This document shows positions 42,849 to 53,115 of a stretch of 64,000 nt of DNA, piece after piece. The first letter of the stretch is position 1; every line of letters begins with the position of its first letter. Origin of the DNA: Diaporthe sp. PMI_573 (taxonomy: Eukaryota; Ascomycota; Sordariomycetes; Diaporthales; Diaporthaceae). The notes under the pieces are model-generated. The model worked only from the letters and a program-made list of their open reading frames with translations, was not told the DNA's origin and ran no database searches. The translations under genes were made by a program, and so were the position numbers. The DNA is taken from positions 62,001 to 126,000 of the forward strand of contig JAJTUP010000065.1 in NCBI GenBank assembly GCA_021399435.1, written 5' to 3'.

Positions 42849-42908
42849 TAGACTTCCAGACTATATATCTACCCTCCCTGACTGGCGCGGAGGATAGAAA
42901 CAAGTCTA
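42849..42908 (-). repeat. Hairpin 2 upstream of copia gag (shared loop)
   Basis: Inner stem CCTCC/GGAGG (42873-42877 with 42889-42893) encloses the same 11-nt loop. An outer stem TAGACTT/AAGTCTA (42849-42855 with 42902-42908) adds a second helix. A TATA-like sequence lies on one strand between the helices at 42861-42870. Confidence 0.8.
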
Positions 42909-42917
42909 GGCTGTAGC

Positions 42918-42974
42918 ACGAGAGTTCAATTCGCTGCCCTGACTGGCGCGGCAGCAAAAGAACGCGATCTCGTC
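42918..42974 (-). repeat. Hairpin 3 upstream of copia gag (shared loop)
   Basis: Inner stem GCTGCC/GGCAGC (42933-42938 with 42950-42955) encloses the identical loop CTGACTGGCGC. An outer ACGAGA/TCTCGT helix (about 42918-42923 with 42968-42973) flanks it. Confidence 0.8.
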
Positions 42975-43033
42975 TCTTCACTCTTGCCAATCTGTGATCG
43001 CCCGACATCAAAATAACTCCATTTATCACAACC

Positions 43034-43443
43034 CAACAATTTTCTGGACGGGCTGATGGAGGACATTTCAAACAAGATCTCGAGCAACAATCCTTTTGGG
43101 GTCGCTCTGAACGCGACGAGCCCTTGATGAACAAGAGTGGAATATGCATAGCATCAGGCTTGATCACATGGTTTAGCGGGTATAGTAGGCGTTGGGAAAT
43201 AGATGGCGACGCTTGCACCAGTATGAGACTCTAGTTGCCGAGATGCCACAGGTTCAGGCGATTTGTTAGCATCACCTTTTTTCCTGGCTGATACTGTAAA
43301 CAATAAATACCAGGTATTCGCTCTACATGCGTATCTTCACAAATTTCATTCAATGTTTCGCTGCTTGGCCGTCAAATCATGGCCACTAGTGCTCAGTATC
43401 CGCTCCAATACCCGTCCCCAACCACCCAGACTGCCGACCAATT
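43034..43443. other. Short intergenic stretch
   Basis: No gene recognised; downstream flank of the VWA-Hint gene. Confidence 0.4.
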
Positions 43444-45897
43444 CTAGTACACCACGGCTTTACACCGCTTCTGACCTGGATGGACCACATGTCGTCGTCT
43501 CTTTACGACAGCCTTATGAGCCGGGAACAACAGGCTGACAGCCGTTCGACGCCGAGGTCGATATGCCTTGAACCCGACCACGAGGCCAGGGCTCTTACTT
43601 CTCCTCACGCCACCGCCAATGACCAGCCCATCCCTTCCCTTTCGCAAAGAATTCAAGCTCCTTACAATCTTGTCATAGCTCCCAAAGAATCCATGGGCCC
43701 TTGCATCATTGCGTCCCCTAGCCTCAACCATCCCATGACCCAGCGTTACGCCCCAGAAAGGCAGCACCTCGTCCGACCCACCACCAAGCTCGATAGCATG
43801 GGCATCGATGTCCCCGTCCTTCTCCAGTAGCACGCTGTATATCGCCCCCGTGTATCTCACCAGCTTGCTCGGCAGCACCTGGGCGGGGAACACCCAGACG
43901 TGCCCGTCGCCCGCAGCCGTCAACGGGTCAGCAGTGGGCAGGGTGACGGGGTGCCAGGGGGTCACGAGCACACCCTCGAGCCGGACCATTGCGTGACTAC
44001 GTACCGGAGTGGCAAGCAAGGCGGCGACCTTCCGGGGCCCGGATGGCGTGGCTACCACATCGCCCCTGCGCAGCGACGAGATCCGGACGTGTTGCTTGCC
44101 GCCGCCATCGCCAACTCCGAGGCGCACGGGTGTCCGTCCCGCGAAGCACGGCGCGCTCGACGAGTTGTATGACCTCATCGAGATGGCCGCCGCGGTACCG
44201 GTGGACCTCGACCTGATGTCGACGAAACTCCCGATGGCGCCGGTGCGCGAGGCGCACCGGGCCATGCCGTGCCCGCCGACTGGTCCTCCTCCTCCTCCAG
44301 GAGGGCTGCTGATGTTGCTCGGCTTCGGGGCGGGGAGGTCGTCGAAGGCGGAGCTCAGGGCGTTGCGGCACCGGGTGAAGAGCGGGGACCCGGCGCCGTA
44401 CTGCAGGGGCCCCGGGTCCTTGAAGCTGTTGCAGGCCTGCCTCGCGTGCGCACCGTGCAGACTGGGCAGGTAGTGCTGGCCCCAGCGGGCGAGGTACTTG
44501 TCGTTGGACAGGGCGAGGGTCACCTGGCCCAGGGGCTCCGGGCCGGTCAGGTCCTGCATGAGGGCCGCGCACATGGCGTCTTTGGGAAAGTGGGCCGCGG
44601 GCAGCGAGGCGATGATGTCGCGGAGCTGTTGCTGTTTCTCGGCGAGGCCGGCTGGGGACTGGAGCTCGGGGTTGAGGCGGTGCTCCCCAAGGGCGTCTAT
44701 CGGGAAGAGCTCGGAGAGAAAGGCGCAGATGCGGGACCGGGAGACGTGACTTGCTGTCTCGGCGTCGGAGAGGGATGTAAAGGATAAGTCCATCAGGTCC
44801 CGGCTGGCGTGGCTGATGTGTTGTGCTTCTGTCATTTTGTTGTATTGAAGGGCGACGTTCAGAAATGACGGCTCCATGTCACTGTCTGAAGAGCTGCTCT
44901 TCCACCTCAAATAGACATCCCGAGATTGGCCGTACTGTAGACTTCCTAGTGGTATGTTGAGTTCAAAGTTGCCGCCAGGAGCCTGGACAGGATGCTCTTG
45001 GCCCACAGCAATCCCCATTGTCTGCTGTATTGTGACGATGTTGGGATATGTCAATCTGAGAGTGGCAGTATTGGCAAAAGTCGACTGGAGGTTGGCAACG
45101 GCGTGGACAAAGACAGTGCCTATCATGCCTGCATCGGGAATGAAGGCGTAGTTACCTCCTCCAAACTCTGCAATTGACTTCAGCAGTCCTGATCTGAGGG
45201 TATATCCGAAACCGAAGGTGTGGACGGACGGCACTATACCACCCATCGCCTTGAGCGCTGGCACGTATCCTTGTTGGGGACACATGTGGTTCGGATCTCC
45301 ATCCGTTAAAACCATGACAGCAGGTACACGGCCTGTATTTGCTTCGTTCTTGAAAAGCTTGATGCCATCTCGCAATCCGTGCCACAGATTTGTACAGCTC
45401 TCGAGTCCCATGGCCTCAATCTTCGCCTTGGCGGTTTCCTTGTTTGGGTCCGTCATCTCTGTCAGTGGTTGGAGAACCTTGGATCCGTTGGAAAATGTCA
45501 CGATTGCCAGTCGATCTTCCTTCGTCATCGTCGACATTATCATGCGGCATGCGTGCTTGACAAGGTCCAATACCGAGAGACCTGTGCTCTCGTCCTCGCC
45601 AGGAGCAGGGGCATCAGCACCCATGCTGCGCGACACGTCAATCACCAAGGCGATATCGCATGGCACGCGTGAGAGCTTTTTGTTTTCTGGCACCTTCGGC
45701 GGTTGGACTGTGAGAATGACACCATCTTTGTCGGATAGTGGTTGTATTCTCACGGCGGCACCACCCTGTGGGGAAGTGTTCGCTCCACGAGGTTCCTCGA
45801 CCTGGGCGTAAGGAGGAGGGGCGTCATTGATGTCCACAACCTATGATCTGTTAGTTACGGCTCATATCGATGTCTGCGGATAATATAGTCTTACCAT
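43444..45897 (-). CDS. VWA domain plus Hint (Vint) domain protein
   Basis: The ATG at 45895-45897 forms a 3-base first coding exon. A 54-nt intron (GTAAGA...TCATAG, 45841-45894) joins it to 45840-43444, giving 799 aa starting MVVDINDAPPPYAQ. A von Willebrand A domain follows with the MIDAS motif DVSRSMG near residue 69, TFSNGSKVLQPLT and VLTDGDPNH. A middle Vwaint-like region carries SHVSRSRICAFLSELFPIDA. From Cys566 a Hedgehog/intein-type (Hint/Vint) domain reads APCFAGRTPVRL, ISSLRRGDVVATPSGPRKV and the TxxH motif in VLVTPWHPVTLP. In Hedgehog and inteins the N-terminal Cys and TxxH perform self-cleavage; retention of both here is consistent with autoprocessing, though this is not demonstrated for the fungal family. 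It is cytosolic by lack of signal peptide. A TATA box lies upstream at 46029. The gene is intact. Confidence 0.88.
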
Positions 45898-46028
45898 TGT
45901 GATTAATATCACCGATAGAAAGTCACCAAGTACGTTAGTCAAAATCTGAAATGTCGAGTCGCTGTGCAGATTAGCTGAGAAGAGGAATATAGATTTAGAA
46001 GCGAGGGTGATTGTAGACTCGTCCTCTA

Positions 46029-46040
46029 CTTTATATATAG
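46029..46040 (-). promoter_or_regulatory. TATA box of the VWA-Hint gene
   Basis: CTATATATAAAG on the minus strand lies about 130 bases upstream of the ATG, a suitable distance for a core promoter with a short leader. Confidence 0.5.
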
Positions 46041-47045
46041 ACAACGCATACAAAAGGGACGAGGCAGCCACTTCTATACAGTCACCGCCACTCAACTGAC
46101 CAGCATTACGTTGTGACAAAAACAAAAAGACCAAAGCAATGGTCAGGCGGAGAAGTAGGGATGTTGGCCAGGGTTGGGGAGGTGGTCGGCCTTGCGTTCT
46201 GACTGGTGCTTAAACGTCTACCCTGGTCAAAGAGGCAGTGACTCAACGTCGGTGGCGGTTGGTAGACAAGAAAAGGTAGCAGTTAAGGGAAATCTACCGT
46301 ATTGAAATACACTCCCTCAAATGTCTAAGCCTCTTGGCCATATGTAACATTCGGCTCACTTCGTCCTTTGCAGGTGGTCTGCCATGCCACACTCGGCACT
46401 GCCCCGTTCTTGCCCGCAATTCAGGCGGTCTGCCTTACCCAGTTTCCATTGCCTACGAGTAAAATCACCAAGCCACCTGGTGGCGTTGGTGATTGACTCA
46501 CTATCGATTAAACTCCCAGAGATAGACCCCGGATTGGTCGCTCTGTGCTCCGAGGCCACTCCTTTGACTGAAAAGCTGTTTATATTTGACTGATTTGAGG
46601 GCTTGGAAACATAGTGCTGATTGCAGCCTGCATTTTGTTGCCCGGTCAGAAACTAGAAGATCTTTGTGGGAGGAACCATGCAGTTCAAAGTACCAATGCA
46701 ACGAGAAGTACTCGTCATGACAAAACCAGTCCCCTAACGGGAGGGGTCGCATAACATACACAGTGACCACCCCATCAATTGGACCATAATTCTGACACAT
46801 TCTTTTAGAATGGTCTTGTATCCCGTACGAGGTAAGAAATAAATAACTGATAAAAATAAAATCGGCCTCCTGCTATGCATCCTATATTAGAATATTCTCT
46901 GGAGTTTCCTCAGGTGTGACCGGTGCTTTGGGTTAGGTGCCTGAGGCATCAATAGTTGAATCATGACAAAACCACCCACCAAGCTTCCACAGGGAGCAGC
47001 AGCATCGAGGGAAGTGCAAAACTAACCTCAGGTTCCTGTTTAGGA
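46041..47045. other. Intergenic, no gene recognised
   Basis: Frames of 67-99 codons on both strands lack features. The left end is the upstream region of the VWA-Hint gene. Confidence 0.45.
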
Positions 47046-47363
47046 TCAACTTGCTCCAGGACAAAGAAGAAGCAGCGCCACTATGGCCACCTTCAGGCCG
47101 ACCTCCTCTTCCATTTCGCGCACGATTGTCTCCTCCGGGGTCTCGTCCTCGTCCGCGCCACCGCCCGGGAAGGCCCAGGTGTCTGTGAGTCCACCAACCA
47201 AGGCTAGTTAGCACAAATGGCCCGACTGCACATGCATGTTTCGCTTTGGGAGAGGGGGGTGTTGGTCTTGCCGCTTACTGGGAGGACCGTCTATTTTAAT
47301 CGTCTTGTTCTTCAGCCGGCGGTGGATAACCAGGACCTTGCCTTCTTTCCGAAGAATGCCCAT
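47046..47363 (-). CDS. Short Nudix hydrolase-like protein
   Basis: Exons 47363-47279 and 47182-47046 with a 96-nt intron (GTAAGC...CACAG) encode 73 aa: [53 protein letters not shown]. The RExxEEVG part of the Nudix box with a preceding Gly-rich loop is clear, and the splice junction restores NTWAFPGG. Nudix enzymes hydrolyse nucleoside diphosphates linked to other groups. Typical members are 130-200 aa; this frame stops soon after the box (LLLLCPGAS). In the next frame the sequence continues [13 protein letters not shown], which is what the family would predict, so a one-base insertion near 47065 may have truncated it. The N-terminal strand is also short. Either a partial gene or one with an unresolved exon. 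Confidence 0.6.
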
Positions 47364-48803
47364 GGTGCCCAAGAGAAGAGGTGAATTAATTAATTATCGA
47401 CATATTTGGAGGAAGAAGGAGGCCCTTTATCCAGTCCCGCAACTAGAGAATAAGAGTCCGGTTCGAGGTCCGATGCAGGGGGTCATTCAGATACTTCGAC
47501 GTTCAAAGAGACTCGCAAAAAGGTCTGCACCTTAGTGAGAGGGGCAGAATGTTTTGTTTTCTAGCACAGAGAAGGGAGTGTTAAATGAGCGTCTAGTCAA
47601 TGCAGGCATGGGTTAATGCTCGATCCAACCATGTGCTCAGGTTATCGGGATGTGCCAGGTATTGCGGTCATGGCTGAGGGCGGGTATTATTCATGATTTA
47701 GATCCTTCTTTATCTCGATACACACACACACACACACACAATTTATTGACGCCCGGCGGCGGCTTGCGCCGAAAGGGCAACTATTACTAATCTGCAAATA
47801 CATGTCCTAAAATGAATCCCGACCTCCTTAAGCCCATATGCAATCTGTTCCTAGCTTATAGCCTGTCTCAATGTACCATGTCTCTGCGAATTCTCGTGGG
47901 TTAGTGGTGTTAGTAGGCCAACTTGAAGGCGATTCTCCAAGTGTTCAGTGTCCTATCTTCGGCGACTGAAGCGGTGCCTGCTGTATATGACACGAGGTGA
48001 TTAAGGTTTGTCGGATTAGTGGTGATGGGATGGAGGTGTTCCTCCTTGTGATCAGTCTGCGTCGAGTCGCCCCGTGGCAATAGCGAACCGTATCGTTGCG
48101 CGGACGGCATCCATATTTGGAATTGGTGTACTGTAAGTCCAATACCGGGCGTCAATAAATTGTGTGTGTGTGTGTGTGTGTAAGTCCAATACATAGTTAC
48201 TCACACACAAGCAGCTTTCCTTCTCGCTGTGCAAGCGGGCCTAGGTCTTTTCGAGATAACACTTTAGTTGTGAAATAAGAAGCCAGTACAATATAATTGC
48301 AAAAAACACCATAAAAGTACTGCACAGCTCATAGGTCCTCTGTTTACACTTTTAACGACTAGAAATACACAGCATAACATAGACTGCAAAAAGACCCTAG
48401 ATCGACCAGTATGTACATACGAGTCATCAATAAAAGTCGGATCACAGACAGGTTCATTTAATATTTGCTCTGACTACCACTTCATACTACAGTACTGTAC
48501 ACTTTAACATACGTATTATACGATTAACACATAAGAGAAGCAGTCTGAACCAAATCAGTAGCTGCTAAAAATGCACGTTAAAGGTATTTCAATACCCCTA
48601 GGCGACGTGGCTTATTGTCATACGGTGGAAGACGATACAGGCTATACACATTACGAACGGCTTTGAAAAAGGTTCCTCGCATGCCCGAAGGCGGACCTGG
48701 CCGTTAGATTCCGTGACCTGGCTCCTACAGTTAAATGGGCTCAAGAAATTTATGTCAATCGAAAGCCCTATAGTCCCCTTCGTTTTGTTCGACTTCGAAG
48801 TTT
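47364..48803. other. Intergenic with microsatellite inverted repeats
   Basis: Contains the inverted (CA)n pair listed separately and a minus-strand frame (about 48140-47910) reading NPTNLNHLVSYTAGTASVAE and DRTLNTWRIAFKLAY, which looks protein-like but has no family that I recognise and no start. The rest is AT-rich. Confidence 0.4.
47721..48180. repeat. Inverted repeat with (CA)n/(TG)n arms
   Basis: The left arm 47721-47755 is (CA)10 followed by ATTTATTGACGCCCGG. The right arm 48145-48180 is its complement. The right arm is flanked by 13-bp direct repeats GTAAGTCCAATAC at 48133-48145 and 48180-48192. Confidence 0.75.
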
Positions 48804-49073
48804 TTACGAGGTCTTCCGCGTAGCTAATGCATCAACCTTTCGTGGGATGTTTTCATCGTCAAGCATATCCTCGAACATGGCCCCATCCTCAAGACTCGTT
48901 TCCCGCAGCTTATCTTCATCGAACTTTTGTAAAATGATGTCTGGCCCCGTTACAGAAGAGCCGAAATCAACTAGAAGACCGTCCCTGAAATTGTCTGCCC
49001 GAACATCTCTGTTGTAGATGCCTAGATCGTTTAAGATCAATATGATTCGTAATACTTTGCCTTGAGGCCGCAC
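48804..49073 (-). pseudogene. Fungal protein-kinase-like fragment
   Basis: The minus frame contains ILILNDLGIYNRDVRADNFR, DGLLVDFGSSVTGPDIILQK and FEDMLDDENIPRKVDALATR. The pattern corresponds to the catalytic and metal loops of a fungus-specific protein-kinase-like family (HRDVxxxNyrxGLLVDF), with His of HRD replaced by Asn. The N-lobe is absent. The start is a GTG/ATG-less context, so this is a C-terminal piece of a broken gene. The helical N-terminal half of the same type of protein appears at 61192-61755. Confidence 0.6.
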
Positions 49074-49822
49074 TGTTCATCCCAACGCAGGGCCTGCAAG
49101 CTCTCCACCACCAAGGAAATAGATGCCGCACCCAGTTCTCTGACTAAGCAGCGCTGCAGCCAATCAGAGCCTCCTATTTAACCTCCCTGCACCACCAACC
49201 TCCACCAGTCAGCAGGATTGTGCTGATTGTTAAGAAAAAACCAGGTGGAAAGCCCCTTCGGCACCACCTTGACGTCGGCAACCCTTCCCCCTTTGATGGA
49301 AGTAGGCAAGGTAACCGCGGCGATGAGAGGCATTATACGAGAACTATCACATTTGCGTACCATTCACTTGCTCTTCGACCATTTGTGCTATTACGTTGCA
49401 TTCAGAGAATCGATCACAATTGGGACTTAGCTCGAGCGGCAGTAGGGTGGAAAGTTTAAAATCAGAGTCCACAAGCCACCAGTCGCAAAGAGCTGTGTCG
49501 ATTCCATCGTCCACGTCAACAAAGAATATCTGAAATTTGTCGCCCTGATTTCCGTCAGAACAGCAACATCCAGTGTGCAAGACACTATACTGTATCTAAA
49601 AATATCCAATATAGCTGTATATTCAAGGAAAAATGGTACCGTATGTATAGTACATTTGACTAACCACGAATACATCAGCTCCCATGTTATCGTACCGTAC
49701 TTTGTTATAGTATTTTAAATGGCACTAGGTACTGAACCGTGAAAACTGTACGTTTGGTGTAAAAATGGATTAATGAGGAATTGAGAAGGGCTTTACATTT
49801 ATACTTTTCTTAAGATTCTTAG
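49074..49822. other. No gene recognised
   Basis: AT-rich, short frames only; ends at the hAT left terminus. Confidence 0.45.
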
Positions 49823-52800
49823 CAGTGTGTCCAATAGTCAGGTAACGGGAAAAATGGAGGTTATAACGTACCTAACGGTTGGATTTCCAACTTTGTAACG
49901 TCCCTAACGGTTGAAAATAAGCCGTTAACGGCTTGTCAAACGTTAACTAACTGGTAACGGTTGGAATTTCCTAAATAGGTAACCCATGATAGAAACTCGT
50001 TGGTGCTGAAGGGGATTTACACCAAATTAAGCTTTGCAAGCAATATATTCCCATGTTTCATTCAGGTTTTATCTTTCTCTCAACTTCTGATAAAGAACAA
50101 TGTCCAATCTATAAAAAAAAATCCGCCTATCGAGCCTCAGTATGCAAAGCGCCGCTATCAAGCTCCCACAGGTACAACTCTGCCGGTCTAGCCTCTGCTA
50201 GCGGAGTATCAGTCATACCGCCGTCACTATGAGCACTAATCCAGCTAGCCCATACCTATCCTGCTAGCATATCCCTCCGCCGCCGCTGCTCATGGCCGCG
50301 GCGTAACCAGTTCTTGAGACATTCGTTCGCTTCAATTGTGACAGATCCAAGCCGATTGCGTTCGTCGGTGATTAGGCGTTTGGACTGACTGAAGACACGT
50401 TCGCACTCGGCGCTCATAGCTGGGATAGAGAAAAGATCAAAAGCCATTTGGGTAAGGATCGGATAGGACTTCTCGCGCTCGCGCCACCAAGTCAGCGGCT
50501 CTTCGACAAAGGGTTCAACAACGTCTTCATCATAGAGGTAGCGCTCAAATTCGTCGACCATTCTGCGCCTCTTTCGCCTGTCGCTATTGCTATCCACATC
50601 AACGCTGCGGTCAAGCCTTCTATGTAGTTTGAAGCGGCCCAGCTCTGGCGTTTGCTGAGGTTGCTCAGTTTGCTGCGGAGGAGAAGCTGGCTCCGTAATG
50701 CTGTATTTTGTTGCATACTCGTTGTATAGCTGGCGGACGTCAGGCTCAACAGTGTCCACCCAGATCTCGTGTGATCGCCACTTATCCTTAAAGTAAAGCA
50801 GCTTGAAGCTTGGGACGAGACAAATCGCGGCACGGTAGTACGGTGTCTTTGCTGTCAAGTCGAAATATTTCATAAGCTTCGCATAGCCAGCATCGAGTCC
50901 TGCAACATAGTAGTTAGAATAGGACCTAGGGTCTGCAGCAACTGCAGCTTTTTCTTCCTGCAGTAAGCCGTCAAGGATGTCCATCATCTCCAACGCCTGC
51001 CAAAGAGCGCCGTAGTTGCCGTGTATAGCATGGCCTTCCAGCTCGAGGGTAGCGTCTTTAAAGGGCTTTAGCAGAGCGACAAATCTCTGGATTTCCTCCC
51101 AATCGCTTCTCTTGAGGAAGTCCTGGCTCAAATCATAATCTGCGTCCCTCTCCCACTGTGCACAAAACAACTCAATTGCATTCCTAAGCTTAAGCGCGCG
51201 CTCAAGCATAGAGAAGGTTGAATTCCACCGGATCCCGCCGTCCTTGATAAGCTGTAGGCTGAAAAGCTCATCATCTTGCAGGGCCTCGGCTTGTAGAGTC
51301 TCGAAATGCTGTCGGCGCTGATCTGAGCGTGTAATGTAGCGAACAATATTATGAACTTTGCCGATAACGCCTCGTTGCCGCCAGATCGAGAAGGATTCTT
51401 GGTCGTTACAACACTGGAGCTGTCGTTCGGCCTTACTCACACCTTTGCCATAGAGAATTGCCTTGACAACGAGGTTGATAACGTGGCCAGAACAGCGGAG
51501 TCGTCTCCAGTCCGGATCGAAACCAAACCGCGTAGCTAGTTGTAACACGGCGCGATCGTTATCCTTGGCGTTATCCATCATGAAACAACCAAGCTTCGGC
51601 TCGAGATCGTACTGCGTAACTACGCTAATAAGGCAATTTGCTATATTTTCGCCTGAGTGAGAACCATATAGCCGCGGGAGGCCGAGAAGAGCTTGATGAT
51701 TGGTGTAGTCCACGCCTAGTAAGCGGAGGTTAAAAGTTGGATTAAGCCTTATATAATAAAACGTCTGAATAGTAAAGGGTATCACATATATATACGTACC
51801 TACAAAGTGCGCAACTACGCCGCAGAGGCTCATCCCACTAGTTGACGTCCATAAGTCGCAGCTTAGGTGGACCGCACTCCTACATTCCTTCAACTCAACC
51901 TTCAAACTCTCCCTGCGTGTTTCAAATGCAGCCATTATCCAACTGCTCAGCGTCGTCGCGGACGTAGGGAGAAGCCGCTCTAACTCAGGCCTCCCATACG
52001 AGAGTAAGTCACACGTATGTCCGGCAGTTGCGCTTCGAAAGCTCACGTCGTGAGCAACAACCCAGTCCAGATATACTGCTGCCTGTAGCCTTCCCCAGTA
52101 ATAGGAGTCCGTAGTGGACCAAAGCTATTAGCCTTCTTACTTCGATCCCATGGGTTGGAAACCCGGATATGCTGAGGAACTTCGCCGTCCTCAGAAATGC
52201 CGTGTTTGTGCTTTAAATGGTAGGCGATCGCACTATTTCCGTTGTATTTAAATATTGTAGAACAGTCGCTGCCAGTCTCATGGCATCTCCGACAAAGCCA
52301 GTACTGCTCATTTTCTGACTCGATATTGGCACCGTGGTCCCAAATCCAGGACTTCTTTGTCTTGCCGGTTGTACGCTTGTGCTTCATATAGTAGTGCGCA
52401 TCGCTTAGACGTTTGTTGTTGTACTGGAGAGCACCCCAGCGAATCGGGAAGGCACCATCGGCAAGAGGTCTCGGAGCTCGGACAGATGAAGGAGATGACA
52501 AGGGCCCAGTTGAAGGCGTGGTCGATTTCTTGGCAGAGGACTCGATTGATGGTTGGATTGAGAGCTCCGTAAATTGGTCTGCTGAACGCGACGATGACGG
52601 CGTGGAGGAGAAGGACGGGGCCGACATGGTGGTGTGTACTGCCGGAAATTTTCCGTTGCGCGTACGTGTAGGGAGCGTTGCTATATGCAAAAAGAGATGC
52701 TGAGTCTAGATGGGAGGGCAAGTTGAAGTTCGAACGGAGGCCGCCAAAACTCTCGCTAAGACGCGTTACGCGTCGCGCATCTGGCACGTCGAACGGAATG

Positions 52801-53115
52801 GCTCGGGACGGCCATGTCGGGACAATCAAATGACAGGGATTAATGCGCTAAGCAAGGGGTTGAGAGACGCCGTCTCTGGGCTAGGATCTGAATAGGAAAA
52901 ACTCGGTCTTTACATCGAGTTGAGATCCACCAATAGGTATCTGGGACGGTTTTAGAAAACCCCCCTCTAAATCCAACCGTTAACTAGTTAACTGACAAGC
53001 TTATAACGTCCCTAACGGTTGAAATGAGGAACTTATAACGTCCCTAACGGTTGGTATTACGTAAGCCGTTAACTGGTCCGTTATCCAAATGGTTAACTGA
53101 CTATTGGACACACTG
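49823..53115 (-). mobile_element. hAT transposon (about 3.29 kb) with direct subterminal repeats
   Basis: The left end CAGTGTGTCCAATAGTCAGG and the right end (complement CAGTGTGTCCAATAGTCAGT) form a 19-bp TIR. Near both ends the 17-mer AACGTCCCTAACGGTTG recurs in the same orientation (49898 and, with one change, 49865 on the left; 53005 and 53037 on the right). A transposase gene occupies the minus strand inside. The flanking octamers ATTCTTAG and CACCTACG do not match. The right end adjoins the C-terminal half of another hAT transposase, so this element is nested or sits at a rearranged border. Confidence 0.88.
50256..52627 (-). pseudogene. hAT transposase, nearly complete, one frame discontinuity
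   Basis: The start is the ATG at 52627. The N-terminal part has a Ser/Pro-rich leader and a BED zinc finger (SWIWDHGANIES...LCRRCHETGSDCSTIFK...AYHLKHKHG). Around 52100 the frame changes: the first frame ends in WTGLLLTT, while the continuing protein reads TTDSYYWGRLQAAVYLDWVV before SFRSATAGH. A 38-nt GT-AG stretch could explain it but is short for an intron, so a one-base indel is possible. The catalytic core follows (HLSCDLWTSTSGMSLCG, LGCFMMDNAKDNDRAV, LRCSGHVINLVVKAILYG, GGIRWNSTFSMLERALKLRN), then hAT-C (YPILTQMAFDLFSIPAMSAE, CERVFSQSKRLITDERNRLG). An 84-nt intron (51716-51799, GTACGT...TACTAG) lies inside the second frame and happens to be open; splicing gives HFVGVDYTNHQALL. Confidence 0.85.

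Larger units (their letters stand above)
42693..43033 (-). promoter_or_regulatory. Probable copia LTR/leader region
   Basis: Read on the minus strand, the region starts TGTTGGGTTGTGATAAATGG at 43033, a copia-LTR-like TG start. It contains a TATA-like AGATATATAG near 42865 and leads to the gag ATG at 42692. The LTR's inner border and the primer-binding site were not identified, and no second LTR is present for comparison, so the boundaries are uncertain. Confidence 0.4.

Noticed and set aside
44269..44787. 172-codon plus-strand frame
   Set aside because: Antisense shadow of the GC-rich VWA-Hint coding sequence.
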